NCBI GenBank assembly: GCA_964537035.1
Contig: CAZIAK010000007.1
Span: forward strand, 1-64,000
Reading direction: 5' to 3'
DNA from: CAZIAK01 sp964537035
Lineage (GTDB): Bacteria > Planctomycetota > B15-G4
DNA: 64,000 bases
Shown: positions 52,408 through 59,934 of the stretch, piece by piece
Position numbering within the stretch: the stretch's first letter is position 1
Layout: every line of letters begins with the position of its first letter
Program-made: the position numbers and the translations under genes
Notes under the pieces: generated by a model
The model's database searches: none
The model's input: only the letters and a program-made list of their open reading frames with translations
What the model was told of the DNA's origin: nothing

Positions 52408-53820
52408 TCAGCCCATGGTGCACGAAGGTTGGTCGGCGTCCACGTCGTGCCCGGCTTCGACCCATGCAGCGGTACCGCCCACCACGTTCGACAGCTGTTG
52501 GAAACCGTGCCCCTGGAGCAGGCTGGTGGCCGCGCTCGAGCGGTATCCCGTGGCGCAGATCAGGGCCAGTGGCTGCGACGCGTCGAGCTCTCCCCGCCGC
52601 TCGACGAGCTCGCGTACCGGCAGGTTCAGGGCGCCGGGGACATGACCCGCGGCGTACTCTCCCGGTTGCCTGACATCAACAACGAGCAGGCCGCCAGGGT
52701 CCTCCGCGAGCCGAGTGGACAGCTCGTCCACAGTGAGTTGGCCCACGGTGGCCAGGTCCCGTCCGCTGGACTGCCAGGCTGCCACGCCCTCCGACGAGTA
52801 GCCCAAGACCGACTCGTAGCCCACCCGCGCCAGGCGGGTCACCGCGACGTCGACGTCTTCGGCGCGGTCGACCACCAACACGAGCTCGCTGTCCACGTCG
52901 ATCAGCCCCCCTACCCAGGGTGCGAAGTTGCCGTCGAGACCGATGTTCACCGAGCCGGGACAGTGCCCCGCGCCAAAGGCCGCAGCATCGCGCAGGTCGA
53001 GGACCACGGCACCGCGCTCCTGGGCCTCGGCCACGGCCTCAGGGTCCAGGGTCATCGGGGCCGCGAGCTCGGTGAGCGGCTTCGCCCCCAGGCGATTCAG
53101 CTCAGCACTGCGAGGGAAGTACCGGGGAGGCGCTCCCAACCCAGCGGTCTGCATGGCGATGAACTCATCCCGGGACATGGGCTGCAGAGCAAGATTTGAA
53201 GCCTTCTGGGCGCCGATGGTCGACGACCTCTCGGTGGACATGCTTCGCCCGCAGGCCGAGCCTGCACCATGGGCCGGGTAGACCTCGGTCTCGTCGGGCA
53301 GCACCAACAGGCGGCTGGCCAGGCTGTCGTACATCATCCCGGCCATGTCCTCGGCGCTGTAGCCCTTCGAACCCACCAGATCCGGGCGGCCCACATCGCC
53401 CACGAAGAGCGTGTCGCCCGTGAAGACCTTCAGCGGCCGGTCTGACGACTGGGCGCGGTCGAAGACGAGCACGCACAGGCTCTCTGGCGTGTGCCCGGGA
53501 GTCTCGAGGAAGCGCAGCAACACGTCGCCCAGCTCGATCTCGTCTCCATCGTGAGCGGGCTGATGCTCGTAGGCGGCCCCGCCCCGATGGCCCACATGGA
53601 TCACGGCGCCCGTGAGCGCAGCCAGCTCGACATGGCCCGACACGAAGTCGGCGTGGAGATGGGTCTCGATCACGTGGGTGATGGTCAGCCCCCGGGCTGC
53701 GGCGGCCTCGATGTAGATCTGCACATCGCGCTGAGGGTCGACGATGGCGCACTGCCCGGCATCGCCAATGAGGTAGGACGCGTGGGCGAGGCAATCGAGA
53801 TAGAACTGCTGGAAGTGCAT
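52408..53820 (-). CDS. persulfide dioxygenase-type MBL hydrolase with two rhodanese domains
   Basis: 470 residues from the ATG at 53820. The N-terminal metallo-beta-lactamase domain (about 1-235) has ETHLHADFVSGH, LETPGHTPESLCVLV, FTGDTLFVGDVGRPDL and VYPAHGAGSACG, matching ETHE1/CstB persulfide dioxygenases. Then two rhodanese domains: the first (VVLDLRDAAAFGAGHCPG ... LVLVVDRAEDVD) has Asp-Arg instead of the catalytic Cys loop, so it is inactive; the second (LLVVDVRQPGEYAAGHVPGALNLP ... LALICATGYRSSAAT) has the Cys. It should oxidise persulfide sulfur and pass sulfane sulfur to sulfite or another acceptor. A TATGAT box on this strand near 53873 may be its -10. Confidence 0.87.
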   Translation of the reverse strand: MHFQQFYLDCLAHASYLIGDAGQCAIVDPQRDVQIYIEAAAARGLTITHVIETHLHADFVSGHVELAALTGAVIHVGHRGGAAYEHQPAHDGDEIELGDVLLRFLETPGHTPESLCVLVFDRAQSSDRPLKVFTGDTLFVGDVGRPDLVGSKGYSAEDMAGMMYDSLASRLLVLPDETEVYPAHGAGSACGRSMSTERSSTIGAQKASNLALQPMSRDEFIAMQTAGLGAPPRYFPRSAELNRLGAKPLTELAAPMTLDPEAVAEAQERGAVVLDLRDAAAFGAGHCPGSVNIGLDGNFAPWVGGLIDVDSELVLVVDRAEDVDVAVTRLARVGYESVLGYSSEGVAAWQSSGRDLATVGQLTVDELSTRLAEDPGGLLVVDVRQPGEYAAGHVPGALNLPVRELVERRGELDASQPLALICATGYRSSAATSLLQGHGFQQLSNVVGGTAAWVEAGHDVDADQPSCTMG

Positions 53821-53961
53821 GGCCGTCTCCGAGAGGGCGCGTCCCGTGAAACGGGGCCTCAACGCCGGGGCTCATCATAGCCTCGGCCGCTCCGGACAGC
53901 AGGCACGGCCCCACAGGCGCAGGGATCGGGCCATGGGCTCAAAGAACCTCGCGAGTCTGGT

Positions 53962-53967
53962 TATGAT
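53962..53967 (+). promoter_or_regulatory. -10-like TATGAT, 9 bases before the MscS ATG
   Basis: TATGAT is followed by 9 bases and ATG 53977 (6 bases before GTG 53974). No Shine-Dalgarno. Another TATGAT on the opposite strand near 53873 would serve the divergent persulfide dioxygenase gene. Confidence 0.5.
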
Positions 53968-53976
53968 CCCCCGGTG

Positions 53977-55836
53977 ATGACGACACCGAGCCCTGCAGAA
54001 CCGACGCGCCTCCCCGCACTGACCGCATTGGTCTTGGCGGGACTCCTGATCGCCGCTCCAGGCACCTGGGGCCAGGAGATCGTGCCGGGTCTGGGCGGTG
54101 ACGAGCCTGCCAGCACCACTGAGGATGTGGCGCCCCATGTGCCTGCCGAGCGCGCCACGGCTCGGGCCACCATGCTCACCTTCTTGGGGGCCATGGACGA
54201 CGTGGCCCGTGGGCTCGAGGGACGTCTGGCCGATGCGGTGCCCTGCCTCGACCTCTCTGAGGTCAGCACCATCCTCCGGGATGAAGTGGGGGTCGCGACG
54301 GCCATCCAACTCAAGGAGGCCATCAACCACCTCGAGTACGTCAGCAGCTGGAACATCCCCAACGAACCTGACGGAGCACCCTGGACGTTCGTCACCCGGC
54401 CTGAGGGTCGCATCACCCTGGCCCGCAGCGACACGGGCGAGTGGCTCTTCACAGCCGACACCGTCGCCGCAGCGCCGCTGCTCTTCGCATCGATCAAGGC
54501 CCTTGACCTCGATCGTCTCGACGGCGAGGCCATGGATGTCAGCCGCTTCGTGCGCAGCCAGCTGCTCCGGGATCTGGTGCCGGAGAGCCTGCAGCAAGAG
54601 GGCTTCCTGCTCGAACACTGGCAATGGCTCGCACTGCTGACCCTGGCCTTCGTGGGGGTGGTGGCGGACAAGCTGGCCATCTCGCTGCTCTTGCTGATCT
54701 TGTTGGCGGCGTTTCGCAAACGCCCCCTGAACGACGAGCACCGGGCAGAGGCCCGGATCAACCTGCGCCCGTCGGGCCTGGTGGCCATGAGCCTGGTCTG
54801 GCTCGGAGGCATCTCCTTTCTCGACCTGCCTGCCCTGGCTCACGTCTATCTTGTGGTGGCCAGCCAGTTCGTGCTGGCAGTGTCGGGCGTCTGGGGCAGC
54901 TACCGCCTGACCAACATCCTGGGCGAATTTCTGACCCAGTGGGCCGAACGCACCGAGAGCACCCTCGACGATCTGCTCGTGCCCCTGGTGGTCAAGTCGC
55001 TCAAGCTGTTCATCACGGTTCTCGGCATCATCTTCTTTGCTGATCGCATGGCCATCGAGCTGGCGCCTTTGCTCACTGGCCTTGGGCTTGGTGGATTGGC
55101 CTTCGCCCTGGCCGCCAAGGACTTCGTGGGCAACCTGTTCGGCTCGGTGATGGTCATCGCCGACCGCACGTTTCAAGTGGGCGACTGGGTCGTCATCGGC
55201 GACATCGAAGGCACCATCGAGCAGGTGGGGTTTCGCTCCACGCGCATTCGCACCTTCTACAACTCGCTGATCACCCTGCCCAACAGCAACCTGATCACCT
55301 CCTCGGTGGACAACCTGGGTCGCCGGCGATATCGCCGCTGGCGGACCACGCTCTCGGTGACCTACGACACGCCACCGGGCAAGATCGAGGCCTTCTGCGA
55401 GGGCATCCGGGAGCTCGTGCGCAAGCACCCTTACACTCGCAAGGACTACTTTCAGGTCTACCTGAACGCCTTCGCGCCGGCATCCCTCGACGTCCTGCTC
55501 TACATCTTCTTCTCCACCCCTGACTGGAGCACGGAGCTGCGCGAGCGACAACGGCTGATGCTCGACATCATGCGTCTGGCCCGACAGCTGGGCGTCGAGT
55601 TCGCCTTCCCCACCCAGACCCTGCACGTGGTGCAAGCGGGAGACCCGGCACCAGAGCAAGAGCCAGCGCCGTTCATGAGTCAGCGAGAGATCAGCCAGGC
55701 CTCTCTCAAGGGGCGCAGGTCTGCCCGTGAGATCCTGTCTGCCTTCAACCTGGGCGACGAGAGCAAGCCGCCGCCGGTTCGGTTCGACGTGGCCCCTGAG
55801 GAGGATCGGGGCGAGAGCGGCGAGGGCGAGGGCTGA
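53977..55836 (+). CDS. MscS-type mechanosensitive ion channel with large N-terminal domain
   Basis: 619 residues. Signal/first hydrophobic segment at about 9-27 (LPALTALVLAGLLIAAPG), a soluble N-terminal domain of about 190 residues, then four or five membrane helices (about 210-380). The MscS pore helix is GLGLGGLAFALAAKDFVGNLFGSVMVI, followed by the beta domain VGDWVVIGDIEGTIEQVGFRSTRIRTFYNSLITLPNSNLITSSVDNL, both highly characteristic. The C-terminal part is cytoplasmic and ends in an acidic tail. It opens under membrane tension to release solutes. The large extracytoplasmic domain makes it bigger than E. coli MscS (286 residues), as in MscK-like or YnaI-like members. Confidence 0.92.
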   Translation: MTTPSPAEPTRLPALTALVLAGLLIAAPGTWGQEIVPGLGGDEPASTTEDVAPHVPAERATARATMLTFLGAMDDVARGLEGRLADAVPCLDLSEVSTILRDEVGVATAIQLKEAINHLEYVSSWNIPNEPDGAPWTFVTRPEGRITLARSDTGEWLFTADTVAAAPLLFASIKALDLDRLDGEAMDVSRFVRSQLLRDLVPESLQQEGFLLEHWQWLALLTLAFVGVVADKLAISLLLLILLAAFRKRPLNDEHRAEARINLRPSGLVAMSLVWLGGISFLDLPALAHVYLVVASQFVLAVSGVWGSYRLTNILGEFLTQWAERTESTLDDLLVPLVVKSLKLFITVLGIIFFADRMAIELAPLLTGLGLGGLAFALAAKDFVGNLFGSVMVIADRTFQVGDWVVIGDIEGTIEQVGFRSTRIRTFYNSLITLPNSNLITSSVDNLGRRRYRRWRTTLSVTYDTPPGKIEAFCEGIRELVRKHPYTRKDYFQVYLNAFAPASLDVLLYIFFSTPDWSTELRERQRLMLDIMRLARQLGVEFAFPTQTLHVVQAGDPAPEQEPAPFMSQREISQASLKGRRSAREILSAFNLGDESKPPPVRFDVAPEEDRGESGEGEG

Positions 55837-55888
55837 ACCTGATCACCATGAGGGATGAAACCACCACAACGACTGTGAGACGCCAACC

Positions 55889-56062
55889 ATGAAGAAGACC
55901 ATCGGAGTGGTCCTTGTCGCCATCGGCGTAGCCTTGGTGTTCTTCGGCGACGAGATCGCCGATCTCACCGGCCTCGATGCCCTGGCCAAAGGCACCACCG
56001 CAAACCTGGTCGCGGCGACTGTGTGCATCATGCTCGGCTTCCTGCGCCTGCGACGACGCTGA
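55889..56062 (+). CDS. small two-helix membrane protein
   Basis: 57 residues: KKTIGVVLVAIGVALVFFGDEI, then a short polar loop (DLTGLDALAKGT) and a second hydrophobic helix (ANLVAATVCIMLGFLRLRRR). Polar Lys start and an Arg-rich tail give a clear topology. It lies 52 bases after the MscS gene and looks like many short DUF3185-like membrane proteins, but I cannot name it. It may be an accessory of the channel gene. Confidence 0.6.
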   Translation: MKKTIGVVLVAIGVALVFFGDEIADLTGLDALAKGTTANLVAATVCIMLGFLRLRRR

Positions 56063-56072
56063 GGCTGAGCCC

Positions 56073-56095
56073 AGGGGCCCACGTGTTGGGCCCTT
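56073..56095. terminator. hairpin terminator after the small membrane protein
   Basis: AGGGGCCC pairs with GGGCCCTT around a 7-base loop (8 bp with one G-T pair). It is followed by TTCTAGG. It sits 11 bases after the stop in the gap between convergent genes. Confidence 0.6.
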
Positions 56096-56177
56096 CTAGG
56101 ATCACCAGCCCATCCCACCGTTGATCGCACCAGCGGTCAATCGGTCGGTCAGCGCTGGCAGCGCGAGCCTGAGCGGG

Positions 56178-56645
56178 TCACCGTCCCAGGCAGCAGCGCT
56201 TGTACTTCTTGCCGCTGCCGCAGGGGCACGGGTCGTTGCGCCCCAGCTTGTCCCCGGGGCGCCGTAGCTGCTCAACCTCTCCCTTGACTGCTCGCTGGTA
56301 GGACGCATCGGCGGCCAACACGAACTGGCCCAACGCACGCCCATCAGCCAGGCGGCCGGCGGGCTCAAGATCTGCGAGGAAGTCCCGGCACAGGGCGGGT
56401 ACGGCGGCGTGTGCGTCGGCGGCCAAATCGAGCCGCGCACAGTCGCTCAGCAAGGCCTCCCTCAAATCGTCGACGGTCAGGTCCTCTGGCTCGACATCCC
56501 GCCGATCGCACGCGGCCCTCAGCCAGTGGAGCAACAGCGTCTCTGCACTCTCTGCCAGCCCGCCAGGATAGGGACCGAAGCTGTCCCCCTGGCAGAAGTC
56601 AGAGACCCATCCCGCGAGGCGCTCGGCTGTGTACTCGTGGACCAC
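56178..56645 (-). CDS. SEC-C motif protein
   Basis: 155 residues from the GTG at 56645 (the longer frame to 56777 would overlap rfbC). The last 21 residues are the SEC-C zinc motif: RNDPCPCGSGKKYKRCC, found in SecA and in many housekeeping proteins. The N-terminal helical part (VVHEYTAERLAGWVSDFCQG, LLLHWLRAACDRRD) has no known match. Zinc binding by this motif is well known; in SecA it binds SecB and ribosomes. Function here unknown. It lies 13 bases after rfbC. Confidence 0.8.
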   Translation of the reverse strand: MVHEYTAERLAGWVSDFCQGDSFGPYPGGLAESAETLLLHWLRAACDRRDVEPEDLTVDDLREALLSDCARLDLAADAHAAVPALCRDFLADLEPAGRLADGRALGQFVLAADASYQRAVKGEVEQLRRPGDKLGRNDPCPCGSGKKYKRCCLGR

Positions 56646-56658
56646 AGTGGCGAACCTG

Positions 56659-57216
56659 TCAGCTTGAGAAGTCGGGCAGCTTGTCGGCCGGGATCTCGGA
56701 GAGTCGGGGGGCGTCGGCGTCTTTACCCGAGAGCACCGGTTCTGCCACGGGCCACTTGATGCCGATCTCGGGGTCATCCCAGGCCACGCCGATCTCTCCC
56801 CCGGGGTCGTACAGGTCGGTGCACTTGTACTCGACCTCAGCCGTGTCGCTCAGCACCACAAAGGCGTGCAGGAACCCGGGAGGTACATAGATCTGCTTGA
56901 AGTTGTCGCTCGTCAGCTCGACACCGAACCACTGTGACCATGTCGGTGAACCCTTGCGCATGTCGACGGCCACATCCCAGATGGAGCCATCGAGGCAGCG
57001 CACGAGCTTCCCCTGAGGTCGGCGCCATTGAGCATGCAAGCCGCGCAGCGTGCCCTTGACCGACCTGCTGTGGTTGTCCTGCACGAAAGGCAGAGCCACG
57101 CCTCCCTCGGCGTACTTCTCAGCGTGATAGGTCTCGAGGAAGAAACCCCGATCGTCCTGGTGGACGACGGGCTCGATGACAACAACGCCCGGCAGATCAG
57201 TGGTGACGAAATTCAC
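56659..57216 (-). CDS. rfbC: dTDP-4-dehydrorhamnose 3,5-epimerase
   Basis: 185 residues from the GTG at 57216, the usual length. Typical blocks: LPGVVVIEPVVHQDDRGFFLETYH, FVQDNHSRSVKGTLRGLHAQ (catalytic His in RGLH), GKLVRCLDGSIWDVAVDMRKGSPT, VPPGFLHAFVVLSDTAEVEYKCTDLYDP (conserved Tyr near KCTDLYDP) and GVAWDDPEIGIKWP. It epimerises dTDP-4-keto-6-deoxyglucose at C3 and C5 for dTDP-rhamnose, used in O-antigen or glycan. The other rml genes are not in this window. Its promoter region is shared with the divergent thioesterase. Confidence 0.93.
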   Translation of the reverse strand: MNFVTTDLPGVVVIEPVVHQDDRGFFLETYHAEKYAEGGVALPFVQDNHSRSVKGTLRGLHAQWRRPQGKLVRCLDGSIWDVAVDMRKGSPTWSQWFGVELTSDNFKQIYVPPGFLHAFVVLSDTAEVEYKCTDLYDPGGEIGVAWDDPEIGIKWPVAEPVLSGKDADAPRLSEIPADKLPDFSS

Positions 57217-57346
57217 AGGAGGACCGTATCCAGCAGCAGAACGAAGGGGCAGGGGGACGCATCTTGTACGCCACTGCGGGCCCCGCCGCCAGCCACTGCG
57301 ACATTCTCGCGGCGACAGCTCTGCTACCAATGCCCCGGGGAGAGCA

Positions 57347-57352
57347 TAGAAT
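57347..57352 (+). promoter_or_regulatory. -10-like TAGAAT, 7 bases before the thioesterase ATG
   Basis: TAGAAT is followed by 7 bases (CCGGGCC) and the ATG at 57360. There is no ribosome-binding site in this space, which again suggests leaderless translation. Confidence 0.45.
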
Positions 57353-57359
57353 CCGGGCC

Positions 57360-57803
57360 ATGTCGCCCCAGCCACACGATGTCCGCTCTGTCTTCTCGGT
57401 CCGGTCCTATGAGATCGACAGCTACGCCCACGTGAACAACGGCGTGTACATCGCCTGGTTTGAACATGGGCGCCAGCTGTGGCTCAAGACGAAGGGCTAC
57501 ACCTACGACAGCCTGGCTGCCCGCAAGCAGTGGTTCGTCGTGGCGCGCACGGAGGTTGATTTCCGCCAGCCCTTGAGCGAGGGGCAGACCGCCGAGCTCA
57601 CCACAGCGATCGAGTCCCTGGGCCGGAGCAGCGTGCGCTGGAAACAGACACTTCGTCTGGCGCCAGAGGTGGCTGAGAACGCCGAACCCACGCTCTCGCC
57701 AGATCGTGTGGTGGTCGCGGAGGCCGTCACGGTCATGGTGTTCAGTGGTGAGGGCGGCGGGTCCATCCCCATCCCCGGCGACTTCAGGGCTGCCATCGAA
57801 TAG
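57360..57803 (+). CDS. acyl-CoA thioesterase (4HBT hotdog fold)
   Basis: 147 residues. The 4HBT active-site sequence is RSYEIDSYAHVNNGVYIAWFEHGR, with catalytic Asp and the HVNN motif, followed by a long helix. Then FVVARTEVDFRQPLSEGQ, strands of the hotdog fold, and KQTLRLAP. It hydrolyses an acyl-CoA or acyl-ACP thioester; YbgC/FadM-type. The substrate chain length cannot be judged. Convergent with the coiled-coil protein; a strong bidirectional terminator follows. Confidence 0.87.
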   Translation: MSPQPHDVRSVFSVRSYEIDSYAHVNNGVYIAWFEHGRQLWLKTKGYTYDSLAARKQWFVVARTEVDFRQPLSEGQTAELTTAIESLGRSSVRWKQTLRLAPEVAENAEPTLSPDRVVVAEAVTVMVFSGEGGGSIPIPGDFRAAIE

Positions 57804-57859
57804 CGCTGTCTTCGGTACGGCCATCACCCTCACGGTCGACGTGCGCTGCCCGCAAACAG

Positions 57860-57897
57860 AACGACCCCGCCGTGGAAGAATCCACGACGGGGTCGTT
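57860..57897. terminator. strong bidirectional terminator
   Basis: A nearly perfect 17-position stem: AACGACCCCG-C-CGTGGA pairs with TCCACG-A-CGGGGTCGTT around an AGAA tetraloop, with a single C/A mismatch. TTT follows on the plus strand and the arm begins after AA on the minus strand. It lies between the convergent thioesterase and coiled-coil genes, so it ends both. The clearest terminator in the window. Confidence 0.85.
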
Positions 57898-57917
57898 TGA
57901 TCTGTTGGGCGTGTCGG

Positions 57918-58847
57918 TCAGCGAAGCTTCGGATGACTCTCCGGGCTCTGGTAGACCAGCGTGTCCAGGTCGGAGGGCGCCGTGACGGGCTCTCCAAGAA
58001 CCTGCTCGGCGTTCAGCTGCATCCGAGCCACGTCTTCGTACTCGACCCGTTGGTCGCCGGTCGTGAGCAAGTCGAGCTGAGCCTGCTGACGAGCGCGCAC
58101 CTCGTCCAAGCGACTCACCATCTGGTCGAGACTGGCACACTCGTAGCGGCTCATCTCGTTGATCGTCTGCTGACGGCTCTCGAGCATGCCGATCAACTTG
58201 TCGTTGCGAGCGATGGCATCCACCTGCTGGTCGAGCTGCCAGAGCTGGCCCTGAAACTGTGCCTGTTCGGTCTGCAACTGATCGAGCAGCACCTCCAGGC
58301 GTTCGCTCTGCTGCAGCAAGTAGACCAGGTCATGAGCGGCATCGGCAGCACGGTTGGCATAGGCCACGCGGGTCTGGTTCATCCGCGAGACCCGGTTGTG
58401 CGCCTGATCCAGATTGTAGAGGTGATTATCGAAGCGAATGCTGACGACGTTCTGGACCCGACCACCGTAGAAAGCCGTCTTCTCGATCTGAGCAGTTTCC
58501 GCTTCCTCGATCAGCGGCTCGATGGCCTCCAGGTCTCTGTCGGCCAGACCCACGACCCGCTCAGAGATGGCCTGATCCCGCTGTAGCTGGTTGATCTGTT
58601 CTTTCAGTTCGGCCAGATCTCCTGCGACCTGGCTGATGCGATCCGGGTATTCCCGCTGCAGTTCGCGGAGCTGACTGCGCAGGACGTGGGGATCATCGAT
58701 ATTGGCGTCGATGGCGGAGAGCAGGCTGTCCTGCGCTTGATTGTAGACAGCGTGGACTCGTTCCCTGCCGGCCAGCATGAAGGCCACGCTTCCGCAGGCC
58801 ACGGTGATGAGTCCCACCCGGAAGAGAGTCTTGATGATGCCAAGCAT
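57918..58847 (-). CDS. membrane-anchored coiled-coil protein
   Basis: 309 residues with a good Shine-Dalgarno (AAGGAG) 6 bases before the ATG. N-terminal membrane helix at about 8-26 (LFRVGLITVACGSVAFMLAG), then almost entirely helical coiled coil: SQLRELQREYPDRISQVAGDLAELKEQINQLQRDQAIS, LEVLLDQLQTEQAQFQGQLWQLDQQVDAI and VSRLDEVRARQQAQLDLL. The layout (anchor, short linker with IDDPHVLRSQLRELQREYPDRI, then coiled coils) resembles a conserved planctomycete-type family I recall, of unknown function. Possible envelope-stress or structural role, not shown by sequence. Divergent from the sigma factor gene; the 277 bp between them (58848-59124) hold no other gene. Confidence 0.7.
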   Translation of the reverse strand: MLGIIKTLFRVGLITVACGSVAFMLAGRERVHAVYNQAQDSLLSAIDANIDDPHVLRSQLRELQREYPDRISQVAGDLAELKEQINQLQRDQAISERVVGLADRDLEAIEPLIEEAETAQIEKTAFYGGRVQNVVSIRFDNHLYNLDQAHNRVSRMNQTRVAYANRAADAAHDLVYLLQQSERLEVLLDQLQTEQAQFQGQLWQLDQQVDAIARNDKLIGMLESRQQTINEMSRYECASLDQMVSRLDEVRARQQAQLDLLTTGDQRVEYEDVARMQLNAEQVLGEPVTAPSDLDTLVYQSPESHPKLR

Positions 58848-59109
58848 GGCTGGCTCCTTGGTAGAGAGATAAGTGCGGTCTCGCGCCCCTCGGCTGTCAG
58901 GGCGACGGCCCTCTTTGGGCGCAAGCTCGCCTCGCTTTCACCTGCTCACGGGACACCAGCGATTTTTCTTGGGAGAGCAGATCCAAGCCGCAGAACTGGG
59001 ACGCGAATCCAGGGCAATGAACGGCGGCTCACGCTGGACGGCACCTCGTCCCGGGGAGGCTGCTCATGGCGATCTCAGGGCAGAGGCCCCCAGGCCAACC
59101 GCGATCCAC

Positions 59110-59115
59110 TACAAT
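59110..59115 (+). promoter_or_regulatory. -10-like TACAAT, 9 bases before the sigma factor ATG
   Basis: TACAAT is followed by exactly 9 bases and the ATG at 59125. No ribosome-binding site in between. Matches the spacing seen at hemA, the ABC ATPase and the MscS genes. Confidence 0.5.
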
Positions 59116-59124
59116 CTGACCCTC

Positions 59125-59877
59125 ATGCTCAGCAACCTCACCACTGGCTTCATCGGACGACTCCGGGCCCGCGACGCGGATGCCTGGTTCGAGCTCTGGG
59201 AGACCTTCGGCCCCATCCTGCGGGCTCAGCTGAGAAAATGGGGCGGTGGCCGCATCGGCTTCGAGACGGTCCAAGACCTCTCTCAAGAGACCCTGGCCGC
59301 GTTGTCCACCTCTATCGACCGCCACGACCCCTCGAAGGGCGCTCGCTTCTCGACGTGGTTGCTGGCCATCGCCAAGCACACCCTCTGCGGCGAGATTGAC
59401 CGGCGCATGGCCCTCAAACGCGGTGCTGGCAAGAAGCCCGTAGCGCTCGACGAGGCCTGGGCAGGGGCCAGCAAGGGCCCGGCGCCAGACAAGCCCTTCG
59501 AGCAGGCCGTCTTCGATGCCAAGGTCGAAGCAGCCATCCGCATGGTCGAGCGAGAAGCCGACTTCGTCGACTTTTCGGTCTATCGCATGCGCATCTTCGA
59601 CGGGCGCAGCGGCAAGGACGTCGCGACGGCCATCGGCGTGAGCGAGCCCACCGTCAGCCGTCGGCTCAGCAGGGTTCGCGACATGGTGCGCGAGCGGCTG
59701 AGCGAGGTGATCTCCAAGTACAGCTTCACCGACGACGAGCTCTCAGAAGCAGGGCAAAATGGGGTCGATCCCAATCCCACCAAGGCCGCCGACGCCCTCT
59801 TCGATGAAGCCATGGCTGAGATCTATATCCGGCAACAAGACCGCCGCCGGCAAGATGAAGCCACCTTGACCGACTGA
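59125..59877 (+). CDS. ECF-type RNA polymerase sigma factor
   Basis: 250 residues from the ATG at 59125 (the frame is open further upstream, but the region before is non-coding in style). Sigma region 2: DADAWFELWETFGPILRAQLRKWGG, VQDLSQETLAALSTSIDRHDPSKGARFSTWLLAIAKHTL, the -10-recognition segment. Region 4: DVATAIGVSEPTVSRRLSRVRDMVRERL, a helix-turn-helix for the -35. A C-terminal extension of about 60 residues (EAGQNGVDPNPTKAADALFDEA) follows. ECF factors of this type in Planctomycetota-like bacteria often lie next to Ser/Thr kinases, as here. Confidence 0.85.
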   Translation: MLSNLTTGFIGRLRARDADAWFELWETFGPILRAQLRKWGGGRIGFETVQDLSQETLAALSTSIDRHDPSKGARFSTWLLAIAKHTLCGEIDRRMALKRGAGKKPVALDEAWAGASKGPAPDKPFEQAVFDAKVEAAIRMVEREADFVDFSVYRMRIFDGRSGKDVATAIGVSEPTVSRRLSRVRDMVRERLSEVISKYSFTDDELSEAGQNGVDPNPTKAADALFDEAMAEIYIRQQDRRRQDEATLTD

Positions 59878-59934
59878 GGGCCGTCCCCGGCAAGAGCCAG
59901 GGGCGGAGCGCTGACCCTGCCGGGAATCGCGGGC

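Noticed and set aside
53875..55659. 594-codon minus-strand frame opposite the MscS gene
   Set aside because: MscS motifs are unmistakable on the plus strand; the opposite frame is His/Gln/Glu-rich noise.
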